The notes below the pieces were generated by a model that ran no database searches, was not told the DNA's origin, and saw nothing but the letters and a program-made list of their open reading frames with translations. Below are positions 1-5,660 of a stretch of DNA of 5,660 nt, one piece after another. Source of the stretch: Anaerolineae bacterium (lineage in GTDB: Bacteria > Chloroflexota > Anaerolineae > Aggregatilineales > Aggregatilineaceae). The stretch spans positions 1 to 5,660 of the forward strand of contig JAFGJA010000024.1 of assembly GCA_016929355.1 (NCBI GenBank). The letters are read 5' to 3'. Position 1 is the first letter of the stretch; each line of letters starts with the position of its first letter. The translations under genes and the position numbers were made by a program.

Positions 1-21
1 TCATGTCGTATTTTCGTTTAA

Positions 22-190
22 CCTCACCCCTAAATCCCCTCTCCGCAAGCAGAGAGGGGACTTGAGAACCAGCGATTTCCCCCTCCCCGCAGGCAGGGAG
101 GGGGAAATCAGGGCAAGCGATCAAGTCCCCTCGCCGGTTACGGGGGCGTGCGCGAAGCACACACAGGATTATAGGGGAGGGGTTCCCAAA
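22..190. repeat. Composite intergenic hairpin repeat
   Basis: This non-coding stretch is C/T-rich then G/A-rich and is built of inverted repeats. Hairpin A pairs TCCCCTCTC (35-43) with GAGAGGGGA (52-60) around the loop CGCAAGCA. Hairpin B pairs ATTTCCCCCTCCC (75-87) with GGGAGGGGGAAAT (96-108), a perfect 13-bp stem around the loop CGCAGGCA. The two loops differ at one base, so A and B look like related copies. A perfect 12-bp inverted repeat, GAGGGGACTTGA (54-65) and TCAAGTCCCCTC (121-132), encloses hairpin B. The outer arms at about 22-38 and 165-184 are also loosely complementary. The style fits dispersed intergenic repeats of Chloroflexota and filamentous bacteria, an inference I cannot confirm without the genome. 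No T-run follows either stem, so this is not a classical terminator. Confidence 0.75.
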
Positions 191-196
191 TCCATC

Positions 197-225
197 TTGT
201 CGAGGCGTATGCTCTCGGCTACAAT
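197..225 (+). promoter_or_regulatory. Sigma70-type promoter of the TraR/DksA-family gene
   Basis: TTGTCG (197-202) and TACAAT (220-225) are separated by exactly 17 bases. They match the -35 and -10 consensus at 4 and 5 of 6 positions. A transcript would begin near 232 and leave a leader of about 31 nt, with AGAGG (247-251) as the ribosome binding site. This promoter also argues against the longer upstream open frame, because transcription would start after its putative start codon. Confidence 0.6.
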
Positions 226-262
226 GTTGGTCTATCGTTGGAATTTAGAGGTTTGCTCCACT

Positions 263-622
263 ATGACGACGACCAAAGCTGAACTCTATGATGTCCTGCT
301 CAAGCTGCGCGACACCTACGAAAATAAATTAGAGCAAATGGAAGCCGCCCGTATTCTCGATACTCCCGGTACTGGCTACACCAACCATCAAGCGGACGAC
401 GCGACAATGGTGTTTGACCAAACCGCCGACGAATCCGCGCTGCGGGCGGTCAAAACGCGGCTGCGCCAGATCAAAGAAGCCGTTGCCAAACATGACGCCG
501 GCACGTATGGCACATGCGAAAACTGCGGGCGCGAAATTGACATTGCGCGGCTCGAAGCGATCCCTTATACACCGTTGTGTTTGAATTGCGCCGAAACGCG
601 CGATTACAACGCCGGGATGTGA
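263..622 (+). CDS. TraR/DksA-family C4 zinc-finger protein
   Basis: This is a 119-residue cytoplasmic protein. An N-terminal helical hairpin (about residues 3-31 and 57-78) with a short tip region is followed by a C4 zinc finger: Cys85, Cys88, Cys106 and Cys109, with spacing C-x2-C-x17-C-x2-C. The finger sequence, GTCENCG then IARLEAIP then CLNC, is typical of the family. Relatives such as E. coli DksA bind RNA polymerase in the secondary channel and change promoter output with ppGpp; a similar role here is inferred. The tip reads HQADDA where DksA has DPVDRA, so only one of the two tip aspartates seems retained. I chose the ATG at 263 because it is preceded by AGAGG and a good promoter and because homology begins there. 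The open frame extends back to a TTG at 62, but that part runs through the repeat and resembles no protein. lspA follows in the same direction after 295 bp, a gene pair common in Actinobacteria and Chloroflexota. Confidence 0.9.
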   Translation: MTTTKAELYDVLLKLRDTYENKLEQMEAARILDTPGTGYTNHQADDATMVFDQTADESALRAVKTRLRQIKEAVAKHDAGTYGTCENCGREIDIARLEAIPYTPLCLNCAETRDYNAGM

Positions 623-648
623 GCTACCAACGGCTAAAGCACGTTGGC

Positions 649-783
649 TTCCTTTAACGTTCAAAGGAACTTTACTCGCTTCACCGAGGTCTGCTTGCGT
701 ATGCGCAAGTCTTACATCCTCTCCACGAGCGTTACGTGGACCGCACCAGCCCACGAACTCGTAACTTGGTTATCGTTCGAGTT
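649..783. repeat. Chain of five short hairpins downstream of the zinc-finger gene
   Basis: Five inverted repeats follow one another without overlap. They are TTCCTTT/AAAGGAA (649-655, 663-669), CTCG/CGAG (675-678, 685-688), CTTGCG/CGCAAG (694-699, 704-709) and TCCACG/CGTGGA (722-727, 735-740). The fifth, AACTCG/CGAGTT (756-761, 778-783), has an inner TAAC/GTTA (762-765, 769-772). Loops of the first four are 4-7 nt. Together with the flanking bases, this fills the 623-785 part of a 295-bp gap that holds no convincing gene. The first hairpin could weakly terminate the upstream gene, but it is AT-rich and lacks a T-run. The chain may be a structured 3' UTR, a small RNA or a decayed palindromic repeat; the sequence alone does not decide. 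Confidence 0.5.
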
Positions 784-788
784 AGCTC

Positions 789-797
789 TGGTATAAA
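789..797 (+). promoter_or_regulatory. Extended -10 promoter candidate, distal to lspA
   Basis: TGGTATAAA is an extended -10 element (TG-n-TATAAA). No good -35 lies at the usual distance; TTGGTT at 766-771 is 20 bases away. If used, the transcript would start near 804 and give lspA a leader of about 115 nt. Confidence 0.35.
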
Positions 798-834
798 ACA
801 AAAGGATTCGACTGCCAAATGCACATACAAGTTC

Positions 835-843
835 TGTTAGAAT
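835..843 (+). promoter_or_regulatory. Extended -10 promoter candidate, proximal to lspA
   Basis: TGTTAGAAT matches the extended -10 pattern TG-n-TAnAAT well, with TAGAAT at 838-843. There is no recognisable -35, which extended -10 promoters can tolerate. Transcription would start near 850, inside a small hairpin (CGGTA/TACCG, 847-851 and 855-859), leaving a leader of about 68 nt. This is my preferred lspA promoter. Confidence 0.5.
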
Positions 844-917
844 ACCCGGTAGCTTACCGTCCATTCACCCAAAAGTAAGCATTTGGCCCTCTAGACGCAA
901 AAAATGGTAGAGTTTAT

Positions 918-1496
918 ATGCGCGATCAACCCCATACATCTGAATCAAGTCCCAAATCGTCGCCCAAACGCTGGTTGTGGTTAGTGAGCTTAGCCCTCGT
1001 CGTGATTTTGATCGATCAACTCACCAAAGCCTACGTCGTGGCTCATCTTGATTACCGTGATTCATGGGTCCCCATCAAGGCGATTGAGTCCATTTTCCGC
1101 TTCACGCATGTGCATAATACCGGCGCGGCGTTTGGGATATTTCCCGATGGCGGATCGGTATTTTTGATCATCGCCGCGTTCGTGTCGGTGATCATCCTGA
1201 TCTACTATCACCAGATTCCCGATGGGGCGTGGTTGGCCCGTATCGCGCTCGGCTTGCAACTGGGCGGCGCGCTGGGCAATGTGGTGGATCGCGTGCGGGT
1301 GGGCTATGTGGTGGATTTCTTCGATGTGTCGATCTGGCCGGTGTTCAACGTGGCCGATAGCTGCATTGTGATCGGGGTCGCGCTGCTGATGCTCGAAATG
1401 CTGCGCGAGGAATGGCAGATGAAACAGGCGGCAAAACACGCTGAGCAGCACGATACCGCCAGCGAACGCGCGGATCATGAGGGCGTTTATAGTTAA
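918..1496 (+). CDS. lspA: Lipoprotein signal peptidase (signal peptidase II)
   Basis: LspA is an aspartyl protease of the cytoplasmic membrane that cleaves the signal peptide from diacylglyceryl-modified prolipoproteins, just before the lipidated cysteine. The family signatures are all present: IDQLTK (32-37), HNTGAAFG (66-73), GGALGNVVDR (116-125) and VVDFFD followed by FNVADS (143-148). Asp124 and Asp147 are the expected catalytic pair. Four membrane segments can be seen at about 19-40, 80-97, 106-122 and 143-161. At 192 residues it is longer than the usual 160-170, because of a polar Ser/Pro/Lys-rich N-terminus of 17 residues and a charged C-terminal tail of about 28. The ATG at 918 is the only start that leaves the first membrane segment whole; its ribosome binding site (GGTAGAG, 906-912) is weak and close. 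rluD, a frequent downstream neighbour of lspA, is absent; a convergent gene follows instead. Confidence 0.96.
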   Translation: MRDQPHTSESSPKSSPKRWLWLVSLALVVILIDQLTKAYVVAHLDYRDSWVPIKAIESIFRFTHVHNTGAAFGIFPDGGSVFLIIAAFVSVIILIYYHQIPDGAWLARIALGLQLGGALGNVVDRVRVGYVVDFFDVSIWPVFNVADSCIVIGVALLMLEMLREEWQMKQAAKHAEQHDTASERADHEGVYS

Positions 1497-1570
1497 GTAG
1501 GGGAGCACGCGAACCGATGGTTCGTCATGTGTGCTCCCGGCATGACGGGCGGACACTGGTCCGCTCCTAC
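1497..1570. repeat. Nested palindrome between convergent genes, probable bidirectional terminator
   Basis: Beginning right after the lspA stop codon, this 74-bp block contains several inverted repeats. GGGAGCAC (1501-1508) pairs with GTGCTCCC (1531-1538) and encloses CGAACC/GGTTCG (1510-1515, 1519-1524). GCGGAC (1549-1554) pairs with GTCCGC (1559-1564) around the loop ACTG. GTCATG (1524-1529) and CATGAC (1541-1546) offer an alternative fold. The outer ends, GTAGGGGAGC (1497-1506) and GCTCCTAC (1563-1570), are complementary apart from two extra G. Its position, between an lspA end and an oppositely oriented gene end 21 bp away, suits a two-way terminator, although no T-run is present. The GTAGG-to-CCTAC ends also suggest a dispersed palindromic repeat. 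Confidence 0.6.
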
Positions 1571-1591
1571 AGAAATCACGCTAACCGCGAC

Positions 1592-2563
1592 CTACCACGC
1601 ATACGCTTCCGGCGCAGCACCACCCGGCCCCGGCCAGATTTCATCGAGTTTGGTTAACTGCTCGTCGCTGAGTTTGATGTCCAGCGCGCGCAGACTGCCT
1701 GTGAGTTGATCCAGCGTGCGCGGGCCGATGATCGGCGCAGTGACAACCGGGTTATGCAGCAGCCAAGCCAACGCCACATCCGCCGGATGTTCGCCCATAT
1801 CAGCGCAAAACGCTTCCCACTGCTCCAACTGCGGACGTTTCTCGTCAATACGCTTCTGCACATGATCGGACGCGCGGCGACCTTCTTCGATCTTCTTCAG
1901 CACACCACCCAACATGCCACCGGCCAACGGACTCCAGGGAATGACGCCCAACCCGTAGGCTTCACAGGCGGGCAGCACTTCCAACTCGACAGTCCGTGCA
2001 TCCAGATTATACAGACTTTGCTCGCTCACCAACCCCATGAAATTACGCTTTTCGGCGGCTCCCTGCGCCTGGGCGATGTGCCACCCGGCGAAATTGCTGC
2101 TGCCGACGTAGATCACTTTGCCCTCTTGCACCAACTGCTCCATCGCCTGCCAGATTTCTTCCCAGGGCGTCTTGCGATCAATGTGGTGCATCTGGTACAT
2201 ATCGATGTGATCGGTTTGCATACGACGCAAGCTCTCTTCCACCGCGCGCTTGATGTGATACGCCGACAGCCGGGATTCGTTCGGCCAATCGCCCATATCA
2301 CCGTACACTTTGGTAGCGATCACGACTTTTTCGCGGCGTCCGCCACCCTGAGCAAACCAACGCCCGATGATCTGTTCGGTGACGCCTTCGCCCTTCTTCC
2401 AACCATAGACATTTGCCGTATCGAAGAAATTGATCCCCAGCTCAAGCGCTTTGTCCATAATGGCGAAACTATCTTCTTCGCTGGTTTGCGGCCCAAAATT
2501 CATCGTACCCAAACATAAGGGGCTGACCTTTAACCCCGTGCGGCCTAAATAAGTGTAGTCCAT
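1592..2563 (-). CDS. Aldo/keto reductase family oxidoreductase
   Basis: This 323-residue soluble protein is a complete (alpha/beta)8-barrel aldo/keto reductase, the usual family length. Such enzymes reduce aldehydes and ketones with NADPH. The start is typical (YLGRTGLKVSPLCLGTMNFG, residues 4-23). The catalytic tetrad can be read as Asp48 and Tyr53 (FFDTANVYG), Lys85 (ATK) and His126 (YQMHHID). Cofactor-binding stretches are GSSNFAGW (154-161), SEQSLYN (180-186), PWSPLAGGMLGG (209-220) and IIGPRTLDQL (278-287). The sequence is closest to the bacterial AKR11/AKR12-like group, but the substrate cannot be told. The ATG at 2563 follows a strong GGGAGG site (2571-2576) at 7 bp. It lies downstream of the oxidoreductase gene on the same strand but is separated from it by a terminator, so it is probably transcribed alone. 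It converges on lspA. Confidence 0.93.
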   Translation of the reverse strand: MDYTYLGRTGLKVSPLCLGTMNFGPQTSEEDSFAIMDKALELGINFFDTANVYGWKKGEGVTEQIIGRWFAQGGGRREKVVIATKVYGDMGDWPNESRLSAYHIKRAVEESLRRMQTDHIDMYQMHHIDRKTPWEEIWQAMEQLVQEGKVIYVGSSNFAGWHIAQAQGAAEKRNFMGLVSEQSLYNLDARTVELEVLPACEAYGLGVIPWSPLAGGMLGGVLKKIEEGRRASDHVQKRIDEKRPQLEQWEAFCADMGEHPADVALAWLLHNPVVTAPIIGPRTLDQLTGSLRALDIKLSDEQLTKLDEIWPGPGGAAPEAYAW

Positions 2564-2570
2564 CGTACTG

Positions 2571-2576
2571 CCTCCC
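2571..2576 (-). promoter_or_regulatory. Strong ribosome binding site of the aldo/keto reductase
   Basis: On the minus strand, GGGAGG lies 7 nt before the ATG at 2563. It is the best Shine-Dalgarno match in the window and fixes the start codon. Confidence 0.8.
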
Positions 2577-2580
2577 TAAA

Positions 2581-2600
2581 AATGCTTAGCCAATGCTTAG
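2581..2600 (-). repeat. Tandem 9-bp direct repeat in the leader of the aldo/keto reductase
   Basis: On the minus strand, CTAAGCATT occurs twice (2592-2600 and 2581-2589) separated by GG, giving an 11-bp period of about one helical turn. The pair lies just upstream of the ribosome binding site and just downstream of the candidate -10 elements. That is a suitable place for an operator bound by a repressor on one face of the DNA. Function is inferred; no regulator gene is in the window. Confidence 0.5.
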
Positions 2601-2606
2601 TAGATT

Positions 2607-2657
2607 ATTGTAGTTTACGTTCCGGCTAACTATAGGAATCAGATTAGAATATTCGAA
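2607..2657 (-). promoter_or_regulatory. Candidate promoter region of the aldo/keto reductase
   Basis: On the minus strand, TTCGAA (2652-2657) and TATAGT (2629-2634) are 17 bases apart, a weak -35 with a good -10. A second -10-like element, TACAAT (2607-2612), has no good -35. Either would give a short leader carrying the direct repeats. Confidence 0.35.
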
Positions 2658-2677
2658 CTTGAGGTAATTTGCGCTAT

Positions 2678-2712
2678 AAAAATGCCCGGATGCGGGGGGC
2701 ATCCAGGCATTT
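2678..2712 (-). terminator. Intrinsic terminator of the pyruvate:ferredoxin oxidoreductase gene
   Basis: Read on the minus strand, AAATGCC-T-GGATGC (2712-2693) pairs with GCATCC-G-GGCATTT (2699-2680) around a five-C loop, giving a 14-bp stem. The transcript then runs through five T (2682-2678). The central pair is U.G in minus-strand RNA but C-A in plus-strand RNA, so the fold is better for the minus strand. It lies about 50 bp after the stop codon at 2763 and before the promoter region of the aldo/keto reductase, and so separates the two genes. Confidence 0.85.
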
Positions 2713-2762
2713 GGATTTTAACTTAAGGCGTGGTTACACCGGTTCGATACTGCATTAAATGC

Positions 2763-5660
2763 CTAAATATCGAACTGCGCCCACTGTTCGTACATCTTCC
2801 ACCGGGTCGCCACGTCCTCACGCGCCTGTTCGAGCAGCATTTCAGCGCGATCCGGATCGGTGTTGCGCAGGATGCGGAAGCGATTCTGCTTGTACATGAA
2901 CGTTTCGAGGTCCAGCTTGGGAGCCTTCGAGTCCAGTTGTAGGGGTTGCTTACCGGCGCGGGTGTTATCGGGATTGAAGCGGAACAACGGCCAGAAACCG
3001 GAGTCTACCGCGTCATTCTGCACCGCGTAACCCTGCCGCAGATCGAAACCGTGCGCGATACACTGCGAGTAGGCAATGATCAGTGACGGACCATCATAGG
3101 CTTCCGCCTCGACAAAGGCTTTCACGGCCTGATTCATGTTCGCACCGAGCGCAATCTGCGCCACGTAGATGTTGCCATAGGTCATGGCGATCATGCCGAG
3201 GTCCTTCTTGGGCAGGCCCTTACCGGCGGCAGCAAATTTGGCAATCGCACCGCGCGGCGTCGCCTTCGACATCTGACCACCCGTATTCGAGTACACACCC
3301 GTATCGAGCAGCAGCACGTTCAGGTTACGGCCAGAGGCCAGGACGTGATCCAAACCGCCGTACCCAATGTCGTACCCCCAACCATCACCACCGAAAATCC
3401 AGACGGATTTCTTGACGAGGTAGTCGGCGACACTGTGAAACTGCTCGGCAAATTCGCTGCCATCAGTTTCGAGCAGCGCTTTCAGATCGGCCACGCGGGC
3501 GCGCTGTTCCTCAATGTCTTCCTGCGTGCTCATATCTGCATCGCGGATAGCGGTCAGCAGGTCGGTGTGATTGTCAGATTCCGCGATCAACTGGTTGAGC
3601 AGCTCAAACGCATACTCGGCCAGTTTGTCGGTGGTCAGGCACATACCCATACCGAATTCCGCCGCATCCTCGAACAGTGAGTTCGACCACGTCGGGCCGC
3701 GCCCATCAGGACGGGTGGCATACGGGGTGGTGGGCAGGTTGCCGCCGTAAATCGACGAGCAGCCTGTCGCGTTGGCGATGATCGCGCGATCACCGAACAA
3801 CTGCGACATCAGCTTGATGTACGGGGTTTCACCACAGCCTGCGCACGCGCCGGAGAACTCAAAGAGCGGTTGGATCAACTGTGAACCCTTGACCGTATTG
3901 CGGTTAAAGGTCGCCGGGTCGGTTTCGGGGATCGTCGTGAAGTAGTCCCAATTGGCGCTTTCGGTCTGGCGCAGCACATCATCCAACGGGACCATGTTGA
4001 TCGCTTTGCGGTCCGTCTTCTTGCCGTCAGCATCCTTCGCATAGGCCGGGCACATCTCAACACAGACACCACAGCCGGTGCAGTCGAGCGGGGATACCTG
4101 GATCGTGTACTTCATGCCCTTCCAATCGCGGCCCTTTGCATCGGTGGTTTTGAACCCATCGGGCGAACTGCCATTGGCGTAGCTGGCATCGTACACTTTC
4201 GGGCGGATCGTGGCGTGCGGGCACACAAACGCGCATTGGTTACACTGGATACACGCTTCGGGGTCCCAGACTGGAATTTCGGTGGCGACGTTGCGTTTTT
4301 CGTACTGCGTGGTCGCGGTGGGATATGTACCATCAATCGGCAGCATCGAAACCGGCAGCAGATCGCCACGTCCCGCGATAATTTCGGCAGTCACTTCACG
4401 GACAAATTCCGGCGCGTGATCGGGCACAGCCTTCAACATCGGAATATCGCTGGTGACTTCGGCGGGATACTCGACCTTCTCGATCTTGCCAATGGCAATC
4501 TCCGCCGCGCGGACGTTCATATCAACAACTTTGCCACCCTTTTTACCATAGGTGTCTTCGACTGCCGCTTCGATCATTTCCATCGCTTTGTCTTGCGACA
4601 GCACACCGGAAATGTTGAAGAACGCCGCCTGCATGATGATATTGATACGGCCACCTAACCCAACCGACTGGGCAATCCCGTTACCATCAATCACGTAAAA
4701 TTCGGCTTTCTTGGCGACCAGTTGTTCCTGTACTTTGTCGGGCAGGTGATCCCAGACTTCGCTCGCCGGATACGGGCTGTTGAGCAGGAAAATACCGCCC
4801 GGTTGCAGCGCGTCCAACATGTTGTAGCGATCCAGGAAGCTGAAGTTGTGGCAAGCCACAAAGCCCGCTTTGGAGATTTCATAGGTGCTGCGGATCGGGT
4901 TCGGGCTGAAACGCAGGTGTGAGATCGTGCGCGCGCCGGATTTCTTCGAGTCGTACACGAAATGGCCCTGCGCATAGTTATCGGTGGCTTTACCGATGAT
5001 CTTGATCGAGTTCTTATTCGCACCGACTGTACCGTCAGCGCCAAGACCCCAGAACATCGCGGTATGTACGCCTGCGCCTTCGGTGGAGAAATCGTTATCC
5101 CAGGGCAGGTTAGTGTGGGTCACATCGTCGATGATACCAACGGTGAAGTGATTCTTAGGTTTGGCGGCGGCGAGGTTATCATAAATGGACTTGACCATGC
5201 CGGGGTTGAATTCTTTCGAGCTGAGGCCGTAACGCCCACCCACGATCACGGGCATCGCGCTTACCGCACCATCAGCCAATGCTTCGCCGTAAGCAGTCAG
5301 CACGTCTTGATAGAGCGGTTCGCCAGCCGCACCGGGTTCTTTGGTGCGATCCATGACCGCGATCTTCTTGGCCGACGCCGGGATCGCCGCGATCAATGCT
5401 TTGACATCAAACGGGCGGAACAAGCGAACTTTCAAAACGCCCACTTTTTCGCCGTTGGCGTTCAGGTAATCGCACACTTCATGCGCGGCTTCGGCCCCGG
5501 ACCCCATGATCACGATCACGCGATCCGCATCCGGCGCACCGATATAATCAAACAAGTGATATTGGCGGCCTACAAGCTTGGCGAAGCGATCCATGACTTG
5601 CTGCACGATGCCGGGCGTGGCGTCGTAATACTGGTTCACGGACTCACGCGCCTGGAAGAA
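2763..5660 (-). CDS. nifJ: Pyruvate:ferredoxin (flavodoxin) oxidoreductase, N-terminus outside the window
   Basis: This cytoplasmic enzyme converts pyruvate and CoA to acetyl-CoA and CO2, with two electrons passed to ferredoxin or flavodoxin. The frame stays open to the window edge, and the residues before the GTG at 5639 (FFQARES) match the family, so that GTG is internal. About 965 of roughly 1,175 residues are visible; the missing part would be domain I. Residues are counted from 5639. Domain II covers about 25-160 and the gamma-like domain III about 165-380 (GLGADGTVGANKNS, 198-211). The EKR motif is at 447-449. The two-cluster ferredoxin domain has Cys463, 466, 469, 473 and Cys520, 523, 526, 530. 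Cys599, 602, 627 and 860 should bind the proximal cluster. The thiamine diphosphate site is GDG (751-753) to SNTGGQ (784-789). All twelve cluster cysteines are intact, and there is no extra C-terminal domain. The gene symbol is the usual annotation and does not imply a role in nitrogen fixation. Confidence 0.97.
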   Translation of the reverse strand, partial: FFQARESVNQYYDATPGIVQQVMDRFAKLVGRQYHLFDYIGAPDADRVIVIMGSGAEAAHEVCDYLNANGEKVGVLKVRLFRPFDVKALIAAIPASAKKIAVMDRTKEPGAAGEPLYQDVLTAYGEALADGAVSAMPVIVGGRYGLSSKEFNPGMVKSIYDNLAAAKPKNHFTVGIIDDVTHTNLPWDNDFSTEGAGVHTAMFWGLGADGTVGANKNSIKIIGKATDNYAQGHFVYDSKKSGARTISHLRFSPNPIRSTYEISKAGFVACHNFSFLDRYNMLDALQPGGIFLLNSPYPASEVWDHLPDKVQEQLVAKKAEFYVIDGNGIAQSVGLGGRINIIMQAAFFNISGVLSQDKAMEMIEAAVEDTYGKKGGKVVDMNVRAAEIAIGKIEKVEYPAEVTSDIPMLKAVPDHAPEFVREVTAEIIAGRGDLLPVSMLPIDGTYPTATTQYEKRNVATEIPVWDPEACIQCNQCAFVCPHATIRPKVYDASYANGSSPDGFKTTDAKGRDWKGMKYTIQVSPLDCTGCGVCVEMCPAYAKDADGKKTDRKAINMVPLDDVLRQTESANWDYFTTIPETDPATFNRNTVKGSQLIQPLFEFSGACAGCGETPYIKLMSQLFGDRAIIANATGCSSIYGGNLPTTPYATRPDGRGPTWSNSLFEDAAEFGMGMCLTTDKLAEYAFELLNQLIAESDNHTDLLTAIRDADMSTQEDIEEQRARVADLKALLETDGSEFAEQFHSVADYLVKKSVWIFGGDGWGYDIGYGGLDHVLASGRNLNVLLLDTGVYSNTGGQMSKATPRGAIAKFAAAGKGLPKKDLGMIAMTYGNIYVAQIALGANMNQAVKAFVEAEAYDGPSLIIAYSQCIAHGFDLRQGYAVQNDAVDSGFWPLFRFNPDNTRAGKQPLQLDSKAPKLDLETFMYKQNRFRILRNTDPDRAEMLLEQAREDVATRWKMYEQWAQFDI

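Noticed and set aside
1..4. Possible start codon of a divergent minus-strand gene (ATG at 4-2)
   Set aside because: Only four bases are visible and no ribosome binding site precedes it.
22..132. CRISPR array
   Set aside because: Only two repeat-like units are present, they are self-complementary hairpins with different stems, and there are no regular spacers or cas genes.
62..262. N-terminal extension of the zinc-finger protein from a TTG start
   Set aside because: The extra 67 residues are translated from the hairpin repeat and the promoter, show no domain, and have no ribosome binding site. The ATG at 263 has both a site and a matching promoter.
329..754. Open frame on the minus strand opposite the zinc-finger gene
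   Set aside because: It lies antisense to a gene with an intact zinc finger, has no ribosome binding site and starts inside the hairpin chain.
771..787. tRNA-like T-loop (TTCGAGT)
   Set aside because: The five flanking bases on each side do not pair as a T stem, and no acceptor or anticodon arm can be found around it.
904..984. 26-codon frame beginning ATGGTAGAG, overlapping the lspA start out of frame
   Set aside because: It has no ribosome binding site, no recognisable composition and stops within lspA. Translational coupling is possible but unsupported.
1706..2518. 270-codon open frame on the plus strand opposite the aldo/keto reductase
   Set aside because: The minus-strand frame encodes a full enzyme with its catalytic tetrad. 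The plus frame has a His/Gln-rich composition typical of antisense shadows and no ribosome binding site.
5637..5639. GTG as the true start of the pyruvate:ferredoxin oxidoreductase
   Set aside because: The codons upstream to the window edge continue the conserved family sequence (FFQARES), and the first domain would otherwise be missing.

Overview
The window is ordinary chromosomal sequence of about 55% GC. It most resembles a member of the Chloroflexota, perhaps class Chloroflexia. The clues are a TraR/DksA-type zinc-finger gene next to lspA, a single-chain pyruvate:ferredoxin oxidoreductase, and C/T-rich hairpin repeats between genes of a kind I associate with that phylum. This assignment is inferred from remembered gene order and repeat style, not from a search. 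The pyruvate:ferredoxin oxidoreductase implies anaerobic or microaerobic metabolism.

Layout: positions 1-190 hold a composite intergenic repeat, with two tandem hairpins that share almost the same 8-nt loop and a 12-bp inverted repeat around the second. A good sigma70-like promoter (197-225) then drives a small C4 zinc-finger TraR/DksA-family gene (263-622, +). The 295-bp gap up to lspA holds a chain of five short hairpins (649-783) and two extended -10 promoter candidates. lspA (918-1496, +) encodes the lipoprotein signal peptidase. Between lspA and the convergent gene lies a compact nested palindrome (1497-1570), probably a two-way terminator and possibly a dispersed repeat. An aldo/keto reductase (1592-2563, -) follows, with a strong ribosome binding site and a tandem 9-bp direct repeat in its leader. 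Next is an intrinsic terminator (2678-2712), whose G.U wobble fits the minus strand. It ends the transcript of a large pyruvate:ferredoxin (flavodoxin) oxidoreductase (2763 to beyond 5660, -), whose N-terminal ~210 residues lie outside the window.

The genes do not form one pathway. The zinc-finger gene and lspA are a recurrent neighbour pair, but each appears to have its own promoter here. The oxidoreductase and the aldo/keto reductase are separate units on the other strand, split by the terminator. I see no defence system, CRISPR array, insertion sequence, tRNA or rRNA. The most unusual signals are non-coding: the hairpin chain at 649-783, the composite repeat at 35-132, the nested palindrome at 1497-1570 and the direct repeats at 2581-2600.
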